Shown here: piece after piece, positions 1 through 12,039 of the stretch
Numbering within the stretch: the stretch's first letter is position 1
Layout of the letters: each line of letters begins with the position of its first letter
Assembly: GCA_000467715.1 (NCBI GenBank)
Contig: AJFK01000434.1
Coordinates: 1 to 39,026 of the forward strand
Length of the DNA stretch: 39,026 bases
Direction: 5' to 3'
Source: Hysterium pulicare CBS 123377
Lineage: Eukaryota > Ascomycota > Dothideomycetes > Hysteriales > Hysteriaceae
The notes under the pieces: model-generated
What the model saw: only the letters and a program-made list of their open reading frames with translations
What the model was told of the DNA's origin: nothing
Database searches by the model: none
Program-made: the position numbers and the translations under genes

Positions 1-2
1 GG

Positions 3-62
3 GTTGGGATGAGGAAGGGTTTGGGGGGAGTGGTTATGGATGGCGATGGGGATGGGGATTGA
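3..62 (+). CDS. Possible 3' tail of a gene entering from the left edge
   Basis: The first 62 bases are strongly G-rich. One frame reads to a TGA at 60-62 and ends in a Gly-Asp repeat (residues ending DGDGDGD). Another frame (from base 2) stays open to 265 without a stop, so the true frame cannot be settled here. The G-rich coding strand matches the 3' halves of several complete genes in this window, which is why I suspect a coding tail. No domain can be recognised, and the sequence could equally be non-coding GATGGG-type low-complexity DNA. Confidence 0.2.
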   Translation, partial: VGMRKGLGGVVMDGDGDGD

Positions 63-961
63 TGGGAAGTGGTTTTTGTGATTTTGGGGTTGAAAAGGGA
101 GTGAGAATCGGACTTCACAGGATGATACTGTATCATATTGATCTGAATTTTGTTTCATTGCTGTTGAATTCAACTGTCCGCCCCATACTATGTTACGATC
201 TGTGGGTCTGGCGCGCTTCTTATCCTTCCCAAAGTCCTGAAGCTCTCATCAAGACGTCACCTTAAAACCTCCATTGCATCCATGCTCATCTTCTCAGACT
301 AGTTCTCCTCATCAATCTTGTTCCCCCTTCATGCCATACCTTATCACCTTTCACCCGTTGTGTTTTCTTGAAGCCATACTGACACTCGTGTAAAGAAGGA
401 TGCCGATCTCTGTGTGGAAGCCTTGTCGGTCGGTCGGACAACGTCATGAAGTATTGGAGTATGGAAGGCAGCTCCAGGTCAGTTCGGGAACTAGATGGAG
501 TCAGCAAGAAAAGATCCAGTGTTTGGTTCAAGTTGTTATAAAGGTGTACCTTATACTACTCTCGTATTGTGAAGGCACTAGTAACCTTGGAGTGACGGGA
601 GTGAACAACTGGAGTTGAGAGAAGTGGCAATAGTAACGTGAGATAGAGCATGACCGAAAGTGCTGTGATCCGTTGCAGGCATTAGTATAGCAGATCAGAG
701 AACAGGAAGGAGAAGTATTGACTAGGAAAGCTGGTATGTTAAATCTCTATTCTGCTTGGGTGCTCCAAATACGTACCGCAAAGAATCATTACCATTGTGA
801 GATTCGCAGGCCAGCTGAGTGGCGTTTTCGTCCATATCGCGACTGGCCAGCGTAAAAGGAGAGCTTTCAGTTATCGTCCGAAACTGTTACCATGGTCGGG
901 GATTTGGCTGAATAGAACCTTTAGTTAAGCTCAAGAACCTCGAACACCATGATTCTTTTTG

Positions 962-1090
962 ACTTACAAAAGAAGAACGAGTGATGAACTGGGCACGCCG
1001 ACCCGTATGGTTGTCGAACGAATCGAGGTTTGCGACGCATAAGATAGGCTTTGGTATCGCAGAAGTTGGTGAGGTGATAATTGGAGAGGT
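962..1090 (+). repeat. Diverged direct repeat, copy 1
   Basis: Bases 962-1016 match 1150-1202, 188 bases downstream. Both start ACTTACAAA, share CGAGTGA, then the core CACGCCGACC, and end GTA-GGTTGT. By eye roughly 40 of 53 core positions agree, with two one-base gaps. Weaker similarity continues to about 1090. The repeat edges are approximate. Confidence 0.55.
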
Positions 1091-1149
1091 TGTATTGACT
1101 TCATGATTGATTAGTATTGAAAGTCATTTGAAAGAACTGAGACATCTTA

Positions 1150-1280
1150 ACTTACAAAGAGAGACGAGTGACGGTCTGGCACGCCGACCTGTACGGTTGT
1201 GGATGATTGTAGTGAAAGCAAGTGACAGGCAGCAGGGTAGACGCCACCGGTAGTTGAAAATAGAAATTGAAGGTACCGAT
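1150..1280 (+). repeat. Diverged direct repeat, copy 2
   Basis: Partner of the segment at 962-1090. On the minus strand both cores end in TTTGTAAGT, a good splice-donor sequence, so the unit might be a duplicated piece of a transcribed minus-strand region; no reading frame is shared by the two copies. Confidence 0.55.
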
Positions 1281-1397
1281 AGCACAACAGTCATGTATCT
1301 GGGCCCTAATAGCACGTGACGAGAGAGGGCCTGGGCTTTAAGCAGAAAAAAATTGATTTGACTTGGATTCTTTGGGTATCATTACGTCGAAGAAGGT

Positions 1398-4043
1398 CTA
1401 CATTAAGCATCCGTTGGCCTTGCTAGAGTGCAGGTCTGAGATACCAAGTCTAAACCTTCTTCCTTCAAGTGTTATGAACGATTCGACTAGCCACTCATAC
1501 CATACCTTTCGATCATCTGTCTGTCGCCAGAGGTTGATGTCCAGCTCCGAGTTGTCGGGGATATATAATGGATTCTAGATAAATGGCAATTAGATAACTT
1601 CGATGCGAAAGAAAGTAATGGGATCTTACCTTAAGAGGAAAAAAGATCGGAAACCAACTGATCATATCTTTACTCTTCTCTTCCATCGTCACCGGGTTCG
1701 TGCTCAATTCCACCTTCCCTTCTGTCCCTTCATACAACACCGTCTCGAAGTATCCAGCAAGGCCATGGCATACTCCTCGCTCTTTGCATGGGAAGGTAAG
1801 CCTTGCGAATCGCGCGTTGTGCTCGTTTGCGCCATCGCCCCCAGTGAAACCACCACCTCCTCCAAGGGCCGAACCGCCTCTTCGAAGGTTAGACTGTGCA
1901 AGAGTTCGACCGGTGCAGGGATGTTCGAAAGACCAAGCAAGTTTAACATTGGGAATCGGTGGTGTCTCAGTCTTGTGTTGATTTGCGCGGCTGCCGTTAG
2001 TACTACCACTCGCTTGCTGCGTTGATTCGACTACAGACAAATAGTCAATCTGCTGGAACATGACGACCCACGGGATATCGAACGAATTAGGATCTGCGGA
2101 CGTGGCACGAGCGATGATGTCTGCGTGGAGACGTGGAGCGGCTATTGGAGTAAGGTGAGCGGTGTAAGATGTCGGAATTGAGATTCCGTCCTTTGGATTT
2201 AGCACGTGTTGAACACCGTCCAGGCACTCCGGCGAGAGTTCGTTATCTGCGAAAGATCCAAGGAGCTCCGAAACGAGAATATCAACTTTTCCGAAAGAAC
2301 CATCAGGGAGCACAGGCCCTTTCCAGGCTCGCATGTCTGTCTTCACAATAGTAACGCGACCTCCCCAGTCTTCTTCGTTATGTCGTTGCAGCAGCACACA
2401 AGCGTTCGGGTTCTTTTCGATCGCATATACATCTGCCGGAACTCTGGCATTTTCGCTTGCGTGTATTGCTCGAGTGACTAGCGGACCTCTACCTGAGCCA
2501 ACAACGGCTATGACAACAGCGCCATTTGACGAAGAGATGGATCTGCCTTTGGGTGCCCAATCTCGCAGAGCCTGTGTAATTGCTTGTTCATACCAATCGT
2601 ATTTGATAGGGTCCTTCTCGAAAACTTCATAGGTAATGCTCTCGAGGTTATCCGTAAGTGGTTGGAGGGGTGATTGCAGATAATCTTGGAATCCGCCGCC
2701 AAATCGTTCAATAGTAGACCTTGGCGGTTGGTTCTTCTGGAGGTATCGAACGTAGCTTAAATGAGGAGTAGGATCTTTTTGGCTCTTTCGGCTAAGTTGA
2801 CGTGCTTCTGCAGGTGTGGGAGATGGATTAATGCTAGATCCAGACGAGGGTGCGTCTGCAGCGGCTCCAGGTGAGAGAATACCAGATGAGTAGGACATGA
2901 TTAGGTCGGGATTGTTAATCCCAGGAACGGGTCCGATATCCGAAAGTATCAACCATGGCGGTGTGCGGAGGCGCATGCATCGAGATAAGAGTAATTGATG
3001 AGGTTTCGATAGGACGAATGACCCACGCGCATTGACAAGGAAAGAAGATCCAGGAAGGCAGAGGAGACGAAGGGGCTCTGAGTACCAGCGTGATTGGAGT
3101 GATATTGATGGTAATCGGCGCGGTAGGTTCAAGGCTGAGACCGAGTCAGCCGAACCATCATTTCCAAAAAGAATCTCGATGATCTGCGAACGCTAGTTCT
3201 GCGGAACGGAGTGGAAAAAGCGGCACGAGTCTTGAGGTGGAAACGGATTTATGAATTTGGTGACTTCTATTCTTACCTACTGAAAGTCTCGGATGATATT
3301 TACAAACGGATCTTATGACGTTCCAAGCATCCCAGGAATCGTAGAGATCTACTGTATCCCTATGCTGTTCTTTCCCAGCCTCTACGTGTTCGGGCCGAGC
3401 GAACTGTGCCAGATCGCCCATATCTTCATTGATCTCAGAGTCTTCCACCATAGGCAGAAGTATATGAAGTTGAATATATGATCCAACTGACAAGGCTTCC
3501 TTGATAGCCCGAGCATACTGTGAAAGGCCTTTGCTATACGTGGAGCCTCGGGAGATTCGAGGTCCTTGTATGACTACAGTACTGACTCCGCAGAAGGCAG
3601 CATATGCTATTTCCAAGCTGAATATTTGACGAGATAGATGAGCGATCAACGGGTCGGGGGATGCCAAGTCTATCCATGGGCTTGTTAATGCGAGCAGCTG
3701 AGATATCGTGTCACTTGGTGTTAATGGTGTATCGACCGGCTTCAGAGCAGGAACCAAAGGGAGCGGTTGAGGGACGCCAGACTCATCATTTGCTTGGTTG
3801 TAGGAAGTCAATAGGCTCAAAACGCTGGCATGAAAATGCGGTGTAGTAATCGGGGTCGTGAGCATATCATACTGTCAATTCTGTTAGAAACGGAGCACTG
3901 TTACAAGAATGGTCAGCGGTACCTACTCCACAGTCTTGGGCGTGGCGGACAATGTCATCTGTGACAGGTAAAGCGCGCTTGCTCTCATGCTGGCCGATAT
4001 AGAAGATAGCCATGGAATCGGCCACACTATTCGGAGAGTCCAT
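1398..4043 (-). CDS. PRMT5: Type II protein arginine methyltransferase PRMT5 (Skb1/Hsl7 family)
   Basis: PRMT5 makes symmetric dimethylarginine from S-adenosylmethionine on Sm proteins, histones and other targets in cytoplasm and nucleus. Four exons: 4043-3927, 3871-3277, 3134-1630, 1574-1398, giving 797 residues, normal for fungal members. The N-terminal half is the TIM-barrel domain. Near residue 406 is YEVFEKDPIKY, whose Phe corresponds to human Phe327, which directs symmetric methylation. GSGRGPL at about 450-456 is the cofactor loop, and SELLGSFADNEL at about 526-537 is the double-E catalytic loop. The C-terminal beta barrel continues through the last exon (WRQTDD, KVWYEW). The second intron (142 bases) is longer than the others (55 each). 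The start ATG was chosen because it is the first in frame with the barrel. The gene is divergent from PRP43. Family assignment is secure. Confidence 0.95.
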
Positions 4044-4222
4044 GGTGCAATGGAAGTTGCGAAGGAGTTGAGCTTCTCCCTCGCGAAAAATGTAGATGCC
4101 TATCCCTGCCTGGTTTCTTGTCCCACGTCTTAGGTAAGTAGCGCTTCGGCAATTGCCGCCATAACTTTTTCCTCGTGGCAGCCTTTGCTCATGTACAATT
4201 TCCAAAATCAAACATCACTATT
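4044..4222. promoter_or_regulatory. Compact bidirectional promoter between PRMT5 and PRP43
   Basis: Only 179 bases separate the two divergent start codons, so both promoters and both 5' leaders must lie here or extend into the opposing gene. I see no canonical TATA box. Two splice-like or regulatory words stand out (GGTAAGTAG near 4132 and the GC-balanced GGCAATTGCC palindrome near 4148), but no binding site can be assigned from sequence alone. Confidence 0.5.
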
Positions 4223-6676
<2,454 letters not shown>

Positions 6677-7182
6677 ACAATGTTAGAACTATGGTGGTGC
6701 ATATACCTCTGCACGACCCTGGAATGCCGAACTTGGGCCATGAGGATGGATTGATTTTGATGTAGATTATTTGCGGAGCCAAGGCAGATTGGCGAGAACT
6801 CTTCTGGCGAGTTCGGATCTGAGATTTGGTGCTTTCAACACCTCAGTGTATAGATGCGATATAATTGAAAGTCATAGACGAATGGTCTGCAGGGCATGAC
6901 CATTGCAAGTCCATGTCTATGTTCGTACTTCACCTGTCATGACTCACAATATTTCTTGTCAAAGGAATGCCAGAATCAAGAATACGCTCGTACAATCTTC
7001 GAGTTCGAAAACAACGCAGGAAGCAGTAGGATATAAAACTGGGCAAGGTGTGGCGGTGTCCTATCGTCAGCCACATTCGCGGCAGCGGAAAATCTTCGGG
7101 GAAATTAAATAATTATTTTCTTCACACCTCTCAAACAAACCTCAAGCCCATCAACAAAACAATTGAACCCCAAACAAAAGCC
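6677..7182 (+). promoter_or_regulatory. PRP43 3' region and RPA43 promoter
   Basis: This 506-base gap follows the PRP43 stop and precedes the RPA43 start. A TATA-like word, TATAAAA, lies at 7032-7038, about 145 bases upstream of the RPA43 ATG, followed by an AT-rich run (7105-7120) and a pyrimidine- and CAAAC-rich leader. The assignment as promoter is by position; no factor site is proven. Confidence 0.35.
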
Positions 7183-8055
7183 ATGGCGCCCTCAGACTCA
7201 CCACTCTTCCACCAAGAAACGCTCACCCTCTACATCCCCCTCGCGCCCTCCTCCCTCTCCAACGCCTACGCCCACATCTGCGCCGAGCGCTTCTCCCCAC
7301 TCCTCCTCTCCTACTACCCACCGGCACGAGGCGTCGTGCTGTCCTTCTCGAACGTCCGACTCTCCGCGACACGGCCTACCACGACTTCGCAGTCCTCCCC
7401 GGAGCCTCTCCTCCTCGCCAAATCCGCCGACGAATACTCGGCTTCGTTCCTCTGGGTGACGGTGGATTTTCTGGTGTATAGATTACAGAGAGACGTGTGG
7501 TTGGAAGGGCGAGTGAAAGTGCAGACGGAGACGCATGTTACGCTGAGTCATCTCAATGCTTTGTCGGTTTATATACCGCGGGCGTATATTCCGGGCGGGT
7601 GGAGGTGGATTGCGGATCCTGCGGCGGAGGGGCTGATGGGTACGGGGGATGGTGAGGGGGAGGTGGGGCGAAGGCATGGGTGTTATGTGGATGAAGGGGG
7701 GGAGATGGTGGATAGGAAGAATGTTCCGTTTTTGGTTAGGGATTTCGATATGAGGCCTAGGACGAAGAATAATAAGGGATATGTTAAGATTGATGGGTCT
7801 TTGCTTGGGGTTGAGGGTGAGAGGGATGAGGTGCAAGAAGGTATTGCGGAGAGGGGGAGTGAGAGTCTTCGGGCGAGTATGGATGGGCATGAGAGTGTCA
7901 AAAAGAAGAAAAAGAAGAGGGATAAAGATGGTGTCGAGAGTAGCGAGAAGAAGAGGAGTGATAATGATGGTCTGGAGAGTAGCGAGAAGAAGAAGAAAAG
8001 GAAGAAGAACCAAGATGGGACCAAAAGCCAGACGCAACCTATTGAAGTTTCATGA
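7183..8055 (+). CDS. RPA43: RNA polymerase I subunit RPA43
   Basis: RPA43 is the polymerase I stalk subunit that pairs with RPA14-type partners and contacts the initiation factor Rrn3, so it acts in the nucleolus on rRNA genes. The single exon encodes 290 residues. The N-terminal Rpb7-like domain is seen as ETLTLYIPLAP near the start and the SADEYSASFLWVTVDFLVY region. An S1/OB fold follows (WLEGRV, THVTLSHLNALSVYIPR). The C-terminal tail (about 238-290) is Lys-rich, with a 13-residue repeat containing ESSEKK, and looks like a nuclear or nucleolar localisation tail. The ATG at 7183 in the context AAAGCCATGG is preferred over longer non-ATG openings upstream. The coding strand is C-rich before about 7470 and G-rich after. 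Convergent with IMP4. Confidence 0.85.
   Translation: MAPSDSPLFHQETLTLYIPLAPSSLSNAYAHICAERFSPLLLSYYPPARGVVLSFSNVRLSATRPTTTSQSSPEPLLLAKSADEYSASFLWVTVDFLVYRLQRDVWLEGRVKVQTETHVTLSHLNALSVYIPRAYIPGGWRWIADPAAEGLMGTGDGEGEVGRRHGCYVDEGGEMVDRKNVPFLVRDFDMRPRTKNNKGYVKIDGSLLGVEGERDEVQEGIAERGSESLRASMDGHESVKKKKKKRDKDGVESSEKKRSDNDGLESSEKKKKRKKNQDGTKSQTQPIEVS
7927..7992 (+). repeat. 39-base coding tandem repeat in the RPA43 tail
   Basis: A 27-base block at 7927-7953 recurs at 7966-7992 with three differences, a period of 39 bases or 13 codons. It encodes two DG(V/L)ESSEKK units separated by a basic linker. The period keeps the reading frame, as expected for replication slippage within a tolerant tail. Confidence 0.8.
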
Positions 8056-8519
8056 TGTGGCTGGGACGCTTTAACAGTCACTTCATACGAACTTGCATAC
8101 GCACACGATCAATTGCACAGCATAGAAGGCAGATTCCTTTGTCTTCTAAGGTCTGTCTAAGGACTGCAAGCCCAGAGGCTAACTTATCATATCGGATGAC
8201 CCGGAAACGGAAGAGTATAGGAGGATATCTAGTTGGGAGGATCTAGAGCCTCCTCATTCGGATGCCTCGCAGATTGGAGGTGATATAGCTATGCTACAGA
8301 ATCGGGGAACTCAAAATCTTCCAGGAGAGGTCGCGATTTTTATTCATCCCACAGCTGACATTCGAGAGCCCACCGACCGCGCACTCATTGAAGTCTTGTG
8401 TATGTCTCGCCGCTTCGAGTGGCTATAAAATGGTAGCAGGCTCCATTACTGTCTTGTGGTCCTGTCCTCGCCATCATAAGATACCAATGTAAAATAGAAC
8501 TTTGTATCAATCGCATGAA
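8056..8519. terminator. Convergent 3' ends of RPA43 and IMP4
   Basis: A 464-base gap between two converging stop codons, expected to hold both polyadenylation regions. No open frame of interest. The word CTATAAAATGG near 8424 is TATA-like, but it sits between two 3' ends, so I do not read it as a promoter. Confidence 0.4.
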
Positions 8520-9455
8520 TCAAAGATAATCCTTCTTCTTCGAGGTCCTCGTGTACTGATTCAAATGCCACTCCACATCCCCATCCTTATTATCCAGCGT
8601 CCCGCCCCTAATCTCAAACAACCGCATCGTCATCCTCGGTCCCACTTCCGCTAACTCCACGCTCTGATACCCGGTCTTGACAAACACGTGATGTCTAACC
8701 TCAATACTATCCTCAATATTCTTAAACGTAACAACTCGATTCCCAATCTTCGCACTCGTTTCTCTCGGCGGGAAAAGATGTTTCAGCACCTGCACAACCC
8801 GTTTCCCAAGCTTACTATTGAAGCCTTCGAAGATCAAATGCGGATACGACTCCGACACCGTCCCACGCGCTGCATTAGGAATATCATGTCTCAGCACGAC
8901 GTTATGCAGAGAGAAAGACGCCGTAGGCCCATGCGGGAAATGCGACACCGTAAGCGCAGTCGGCGTCCCTCGATGCTCATGCAACAGCACCACATCACTC
9001 AACCCACTCGCCTTCGCACTAGCCACCAAATTCGGCAGCACCAGATTCCCCCTATTCAGCCTTATACTCGTCGGCAACAGCAACCTAACCTCCTTCGCAA
9101 ACGTGCTCAATCTCGAACTCGGATCCCGAGACGTGGTGACCAGGATGCGCGGGTCCACGACGCCTGATAGTTGGGCGTATTCGTCGTCGAGGGCGAGTTC
9201 TTCTTCCGTGGTTCGATCCGCGCGCGACTCGTCGTACTTGTAGTCTGCGCGGATGGATTTGTCGTTTGCGATGGAGGGATCGAGCGGTTTGCCTGTTGCG
9301 AGGGAGGCTTTTAGGGCGGAGCGTTTGGAGGCTAGTTCGGCGTCGCGGAGGGTGAGTGCTCGACGATAGAGATAATCTCTTCGTTCGCGGGCTTGTCGGC
9401 GCTGGTGGATGTTAGGTATTTTGTGTTGATCTGAAATTCTGCAGCTTACTATCAT
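8520..9455 (-). CDS. IMP4: U3 small nucleolar ribonucleoprotein IMP4 (Brix domain)
   Basis: IMP4 joins the U3 snoRNA to the pre-18S rRNA in the small-subunit processome with Imp3 and Mpp10, in the nucleolus. Two exons, 9455-9450 and 9401-8520, encode 295 residues. The first exon is only six bases (Met-Ile); removing the 48-base intron (9449-9402) gives MIRRQARERRDYLYRRAL, matching the known N-terminus of Imp4. The Brix domain covers about residues 88-285, starting with DPRILVTTSRDPSSRL and including HFPHGPTASFSLHNV and SYPHLIFEGFNSKLGKRV. The C-terminus ends TSKKKDYL. Reading through the intron would instead give an unrelated leader, so the splice is favoured. The AAAATTT word at 9498-9504 upstream could be an RRPE-like ribosome-biogenesis site, but that is a guess. 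Confidence 0.93.
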   Translation of the reverse strand: MIVSCRISDQHKIPNIHQRRQARERRDYLYRRALTLRDAELASKRSALKASLATGKPLDPSIANDKSIRADYKYDESRADRTTEEELALDDEYAQLSGVVDPRILVTTSRDPSSRLSTFAKEVRLLLPTSIRLNRGNLVLPNLVASAKASGLSDVVLLHEHRGTPTALTVSHFPHGPTASFSLHNVVLRHDIPNAARGTVSESYPHLIFEGFNSKLGKRVVQVLKHLFPPRETSAKIGNRVVTFKNIEDSIEVRHHVFVKTGYQSVELAEVGPRMTMRLFEIRGGTLDNKDGDVEWHLNQYTRTSKKKDYL

Positions 9456-10047
9456 TTTGAAGATTGTGGTGTAGAGATTGGAGCAGAGGGGATGCACAAA
9501 ATTTCAGATGTTGTCGAAAAGTTTAACCGAGATAATTCCGCGCGGGGAAGCCCTACATGTGACCTGTGATTACATAATCATAGTATGCCTGGATATGAGC
9601 TTTCACTTTCGAAATAGAGAGATACGTACTTGAATTGAAGATACACTCTATTCAAATCTTTATCTTTATATGTAATACCAGAAGAGTAGACGTACAACTA
9701 GTTGAATTCTGTTAATGTCTGTTAAGGGCTTGATATCCCTCTAGAACCGCGTTACAAAAGCCATACCGCATCCGCGGACAGCAAGAAGTGCCACCAGGAG
9801 CCTGGTGTGCAGCCCTGATTCTAAGGGTTATTACATCCACTGTGGAGGTCTATTGTCTGATCTCGATTAGGCTGAGCCAAGAAAACACCACAAAAGCTGT
9901 AGCCTCACTTAAACTAGGCATCAGCATTTCTTCCAGCCTTGATAGAGGATAAAGTAAATCTGGCCTCAAAGTAAACCAAGTTTAAACACCCATCTTCCCT
10001 CTTCTTTTCAAGCCCAGGATTTCAAGAAATCTCGTTCTCTAAAGTCT
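9456..10047. promoter_or_regulatory. Divergent promoter region between IMP4 and the macro-domain gene
   Basis: This 592-base gap separates the divergent starts of IMP4 (-) and the macro-domain gene (+). It is partly AT-rich (9640-9720) and contains a near-perfect palindrome at 9792-9807. No open frame in it resembles a protein. Confidence 0.4.
9792..9807. repeat. Short inverted repeat CACCAGG-AG-CCTGGTG
   Basis: Perfect 7-base arms around a 2-base centre, about 240 bases upstream of the macro-domain gene and 340 bases upstream of IMP4. Such a palindrome suits a dimeric regulator site or a small hairpin; which of these is not shown. Confidence 0.6.
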
Positions 10048-10917
10048 ATGTCTCTAAAAACATTCTTCTCAACCCTAAAACCTCAGTCCAAAATGTCAAC
10101 CTCCGCCTCCAGCCCCAGCACCATTTCTCCTTCAGCCTCACCCATCCCCCACATCCACCTTCTTTGCATGGACTCCACTTTCAGCAAAGCCTTCACCACA
10201 GCCCTAAAAACCCACAAATTCACTCTCTCCCATACAATCCACAACTGCGCCCTCTCCTGGGTCCCCTCCACGGCTCAATTCACATGTATCGTCTCCCCCG
10301 CCAACTCCTATGGCCGTCTAGACGGCGGCTTCGACGACGCTATCTCTCGATCTTTCTCCCCTCAGGGGAATTACCTGGCGATGACACGAGTTGCACAGGA
10401 GAAATTGTATGAAGAGTGGAAGGGGTTTGCACCGCCGGGGACTTGCACTTTGGCTAGGATACCGGACGAGTTTGGAGAGGGCGAGATGAAGAGTAAGAAT
10501 ATTTGGGGAACGAAGTATTTGGCTCTTTGTCCGACGATGAGGGTGCCGGGGAGCGCGAGGTGGGATCGTGAGGTTGCGTATGAGTGTGTTTGGAGTTTGC
10601 TTTGTGGGGTTGAGAGACATAATCGACTTGTGAGAGAGAAGAAGGAGAAGGAGGAGTGTGATGTTGGCGTGAAAGAAGAGGAAATGGAGGATCAGGAGGA
10701 GAAAAAGAAGGATGGAGAGGAAGAGATTACGAGTTTACTTATGACGCCGCTGGGGACTGGGATTGGACGAGTTAGTGCGGAGAAGTGGGCGAATCAGGCT
10801 GTGCTTGCTATAAAGCATTTTGTGGAGGCTTGTGAGAAGCCGGAGAAATGGGGAGCGTTGGAGCCAGGAGAGATCTATGACCATGTCAATGAGGTTATTG
10901 AGACGTGGGATTTGTAA
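10048..10917 (+). CDS. Macro-domain-like protein, possible ADP-ribose-binding or hydrolysing
   Basis: Single exon, 289 residues. The core at residues 82-99 (VSPANSYGRLDGGFDDAI) matches the macro-domain ADP-ribose loop, where other members have an NAAN...GGGV type sequence. The second loop is seen at 233-240 (TPLGTGIG). Between them lies a charged Lys/Glu insert (about 197-226) not typical of compact macro domains. The first 35 residues are Ser/Pro/Thr-rich; a second in-frame ATG at residue 16 is a possible alternative start. Macro domains bind ADP-ribose, and some remove it from proteins or act on Appr-1''-phosphate; which applies here cannot be told. The coding strand flips from C-rich to G-rich near 10370-10400. 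Confidence 0.7.
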   Translation: MSLKTFFSTLKPQSKMSTSASSPSTISPSASPIPHIHLLCMDSTFSKAFTTALKTHKFTLSHTIHNCALSWVPSTAQFTCIVSPANSYGRLDGGFDDAISRSFSPQGNYLAMTRVAQEKLYEEWKGFAPPGTCTLARIPDEFGEGEMKSKNIWGTKYLALCPTMRVPGSARWDREVAYECVWSLLCGVERHNRLVREKKEKEECDVGVKEEEMEDQEEKKKDGEEEITSLLMTPLGTGIGRVSAEKWANQAVLAIKHFVEACEKPEKWGALEPGEIYDHVNEVIETWDL

Positions 10918-11099
10918 AAGTCGTTTGCCCATGGGCATGACATGAAGTTTGATGCTTTGAATCTAAACATTGATTATTGGACGGTTTTCATAGTTTAGCA
11001 AATAGTAGGTAACATTATGAGTTCTTTAAAAGGGTTGCCGTGTGTTCTTTCGCAGGGTATGAATCTCTTGTCTTTCTTTAAAGCTGGCGTACCTACAAT

Positions 11100-11780
11100 A
11101 TGCCATATCCATTGATATCAGGCTCTATTCGGGAGAGCGTGAAACGAAATCCTCTCCAAGAGCTACCCATAGAGATATTCGAGAAGACGTTTTCTCATCT
11201 TAGCCTGTTCGACTTGCTCCGCTGCCTCAGAGTGAGCAAAGGGTGGAAAAGGGGGGTAGAAGGTTCAAATGTACTCATGAGGAGCCTCTTCCTGAAACCT
11301 TCAACTAAGAAACTTTCAAAAGCAGACGATGAGGGAGACCATCTCAACGTAAAGATGATCATGGGAATGAGTGAGGAGCCCTTGGAACGGATGTACCCGC
11401 AGCCTTACACAGCAGCATTTCGATTCGACTCCAGCACCGGATCAGAGTATGAGCCTTGGAACAAGATGCAGCTCCACCCCGCTTTAAGGGCAGGCAATCC
11501 AACATTTGGTCTCAATAGCGATGACGAGATAGATCTTGTGATTGATGGAAGGAAATTCTTCTTGTTTTTCCCTGAAAGACGACAACCCTACTACAGCTGG
11601 CGCCGTATGTTCATAAGCCAGCCGCGCATCCGTTATCTCAAAATTACTTATGATGAGTTAGACGACGATGGCAGCAGTTACGCTCGCACCGGGTACCCGA
11701 AAACGCGTGACGTCGAAGACAGTGAAGGAATCAGGTTGGGCCACTTCGTCCATGCGGTTCTCACCCTTCTCCCAACTTGA
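11100..11780 (+). CDS. F-box protein, upstream paralog of a tandem pair
   Basis: Single exon, 226 residues. The F-box lies at about 17-60: LQELPIEIFEKTFSHL, then LLRCLRVSKGWKR. F-box proteins usually bring substrates to an SCF (Skp1-cullin) ubiquitin ligase. The middle region carries the pattern SWRRMFISQPRI, seen in a large fungal family with an N-terminal F-box and a conserved tail whose ligand is unknown. The next gene downstream is a diverged paralog with the same order of motifs. No repeat domain such as LRR, WD40 or Kelch is visible. Substrate unknown. Confidence 0.75.
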   Translation: MPYPLISGSIRESVKRNPLQELPIEIFEKTFSHLSLFDLLRCLRVSKGWKRGVEGSNVLMRSLFLKPSTKKLSKADDEGDHLNVKMIMGMSEEPLERMYPQPYTAAFRFDSSTGSEYEPWNKMQLHPALRAGNPTFGLNSDDEIDLVIDGRKFFLFFPERRQPYYSWRRMFISQPRIRYLKITYDELDDDGSSYARTGYPKTRDVEDSEGIRLGHFVHAVLTLLPT

Positions 11781-12039
11781 TAACTCGAAAAAAAATTAAG
11801 GCCGAAGAAAATTTCCAGAAGGATCGTAAAAGCTAGTCAGATGCGAAAATCGGTCCGTTGAATATGATGCGTAACAGATTGGCTTTCGCGGTTTGACTTT
11901 TCAAGTGTTAGAACGGGTGGTGGCGTGACGTCTTGAGAAGCTGGGCCAATCATTGCAACCTGCTCATGGGGTCTTGCGTGTGATTTCATAGAGTTTGCAC
12001 GTGATTGTTCGGTCTTTGATTGTTCGAGAGTTCATATAT
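11781..12039 (+). promoter_or_regulatory. Gap between the two F-box genes
   Basis: 259 bases holding the 3' end of the first F-box gene and the presumed promoter of the second. Two CACGTGA or GACGTC-like words occur (GTGACGTC near 11926 and CACGTGATT near 11999), resembling bZIP/bHLH half-sites; a role is speculative. Confidence 0.3.

Larger units (their letters stand above)
63..1397. other. Gene-poor stretch left of PRMT5
   Basis: No open frame here resembles a known protein. Several short frames (60-80 codons) exist on both strands but have no recognisable motif or splice-linked continuation. The stretch should contain the 3' untranslated region and terminator of the PRMT5 gene (stop at 1398-1400). 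It also holds the diverged duplicated segment listed separately at 962-1280. Confidence 0.5.

Noticed and set aside
8421-8431. TATA-like word CTATAAAATGG
   Set aside because: It sits between two converging 3' ends with no start codon of a credible gene downstream.
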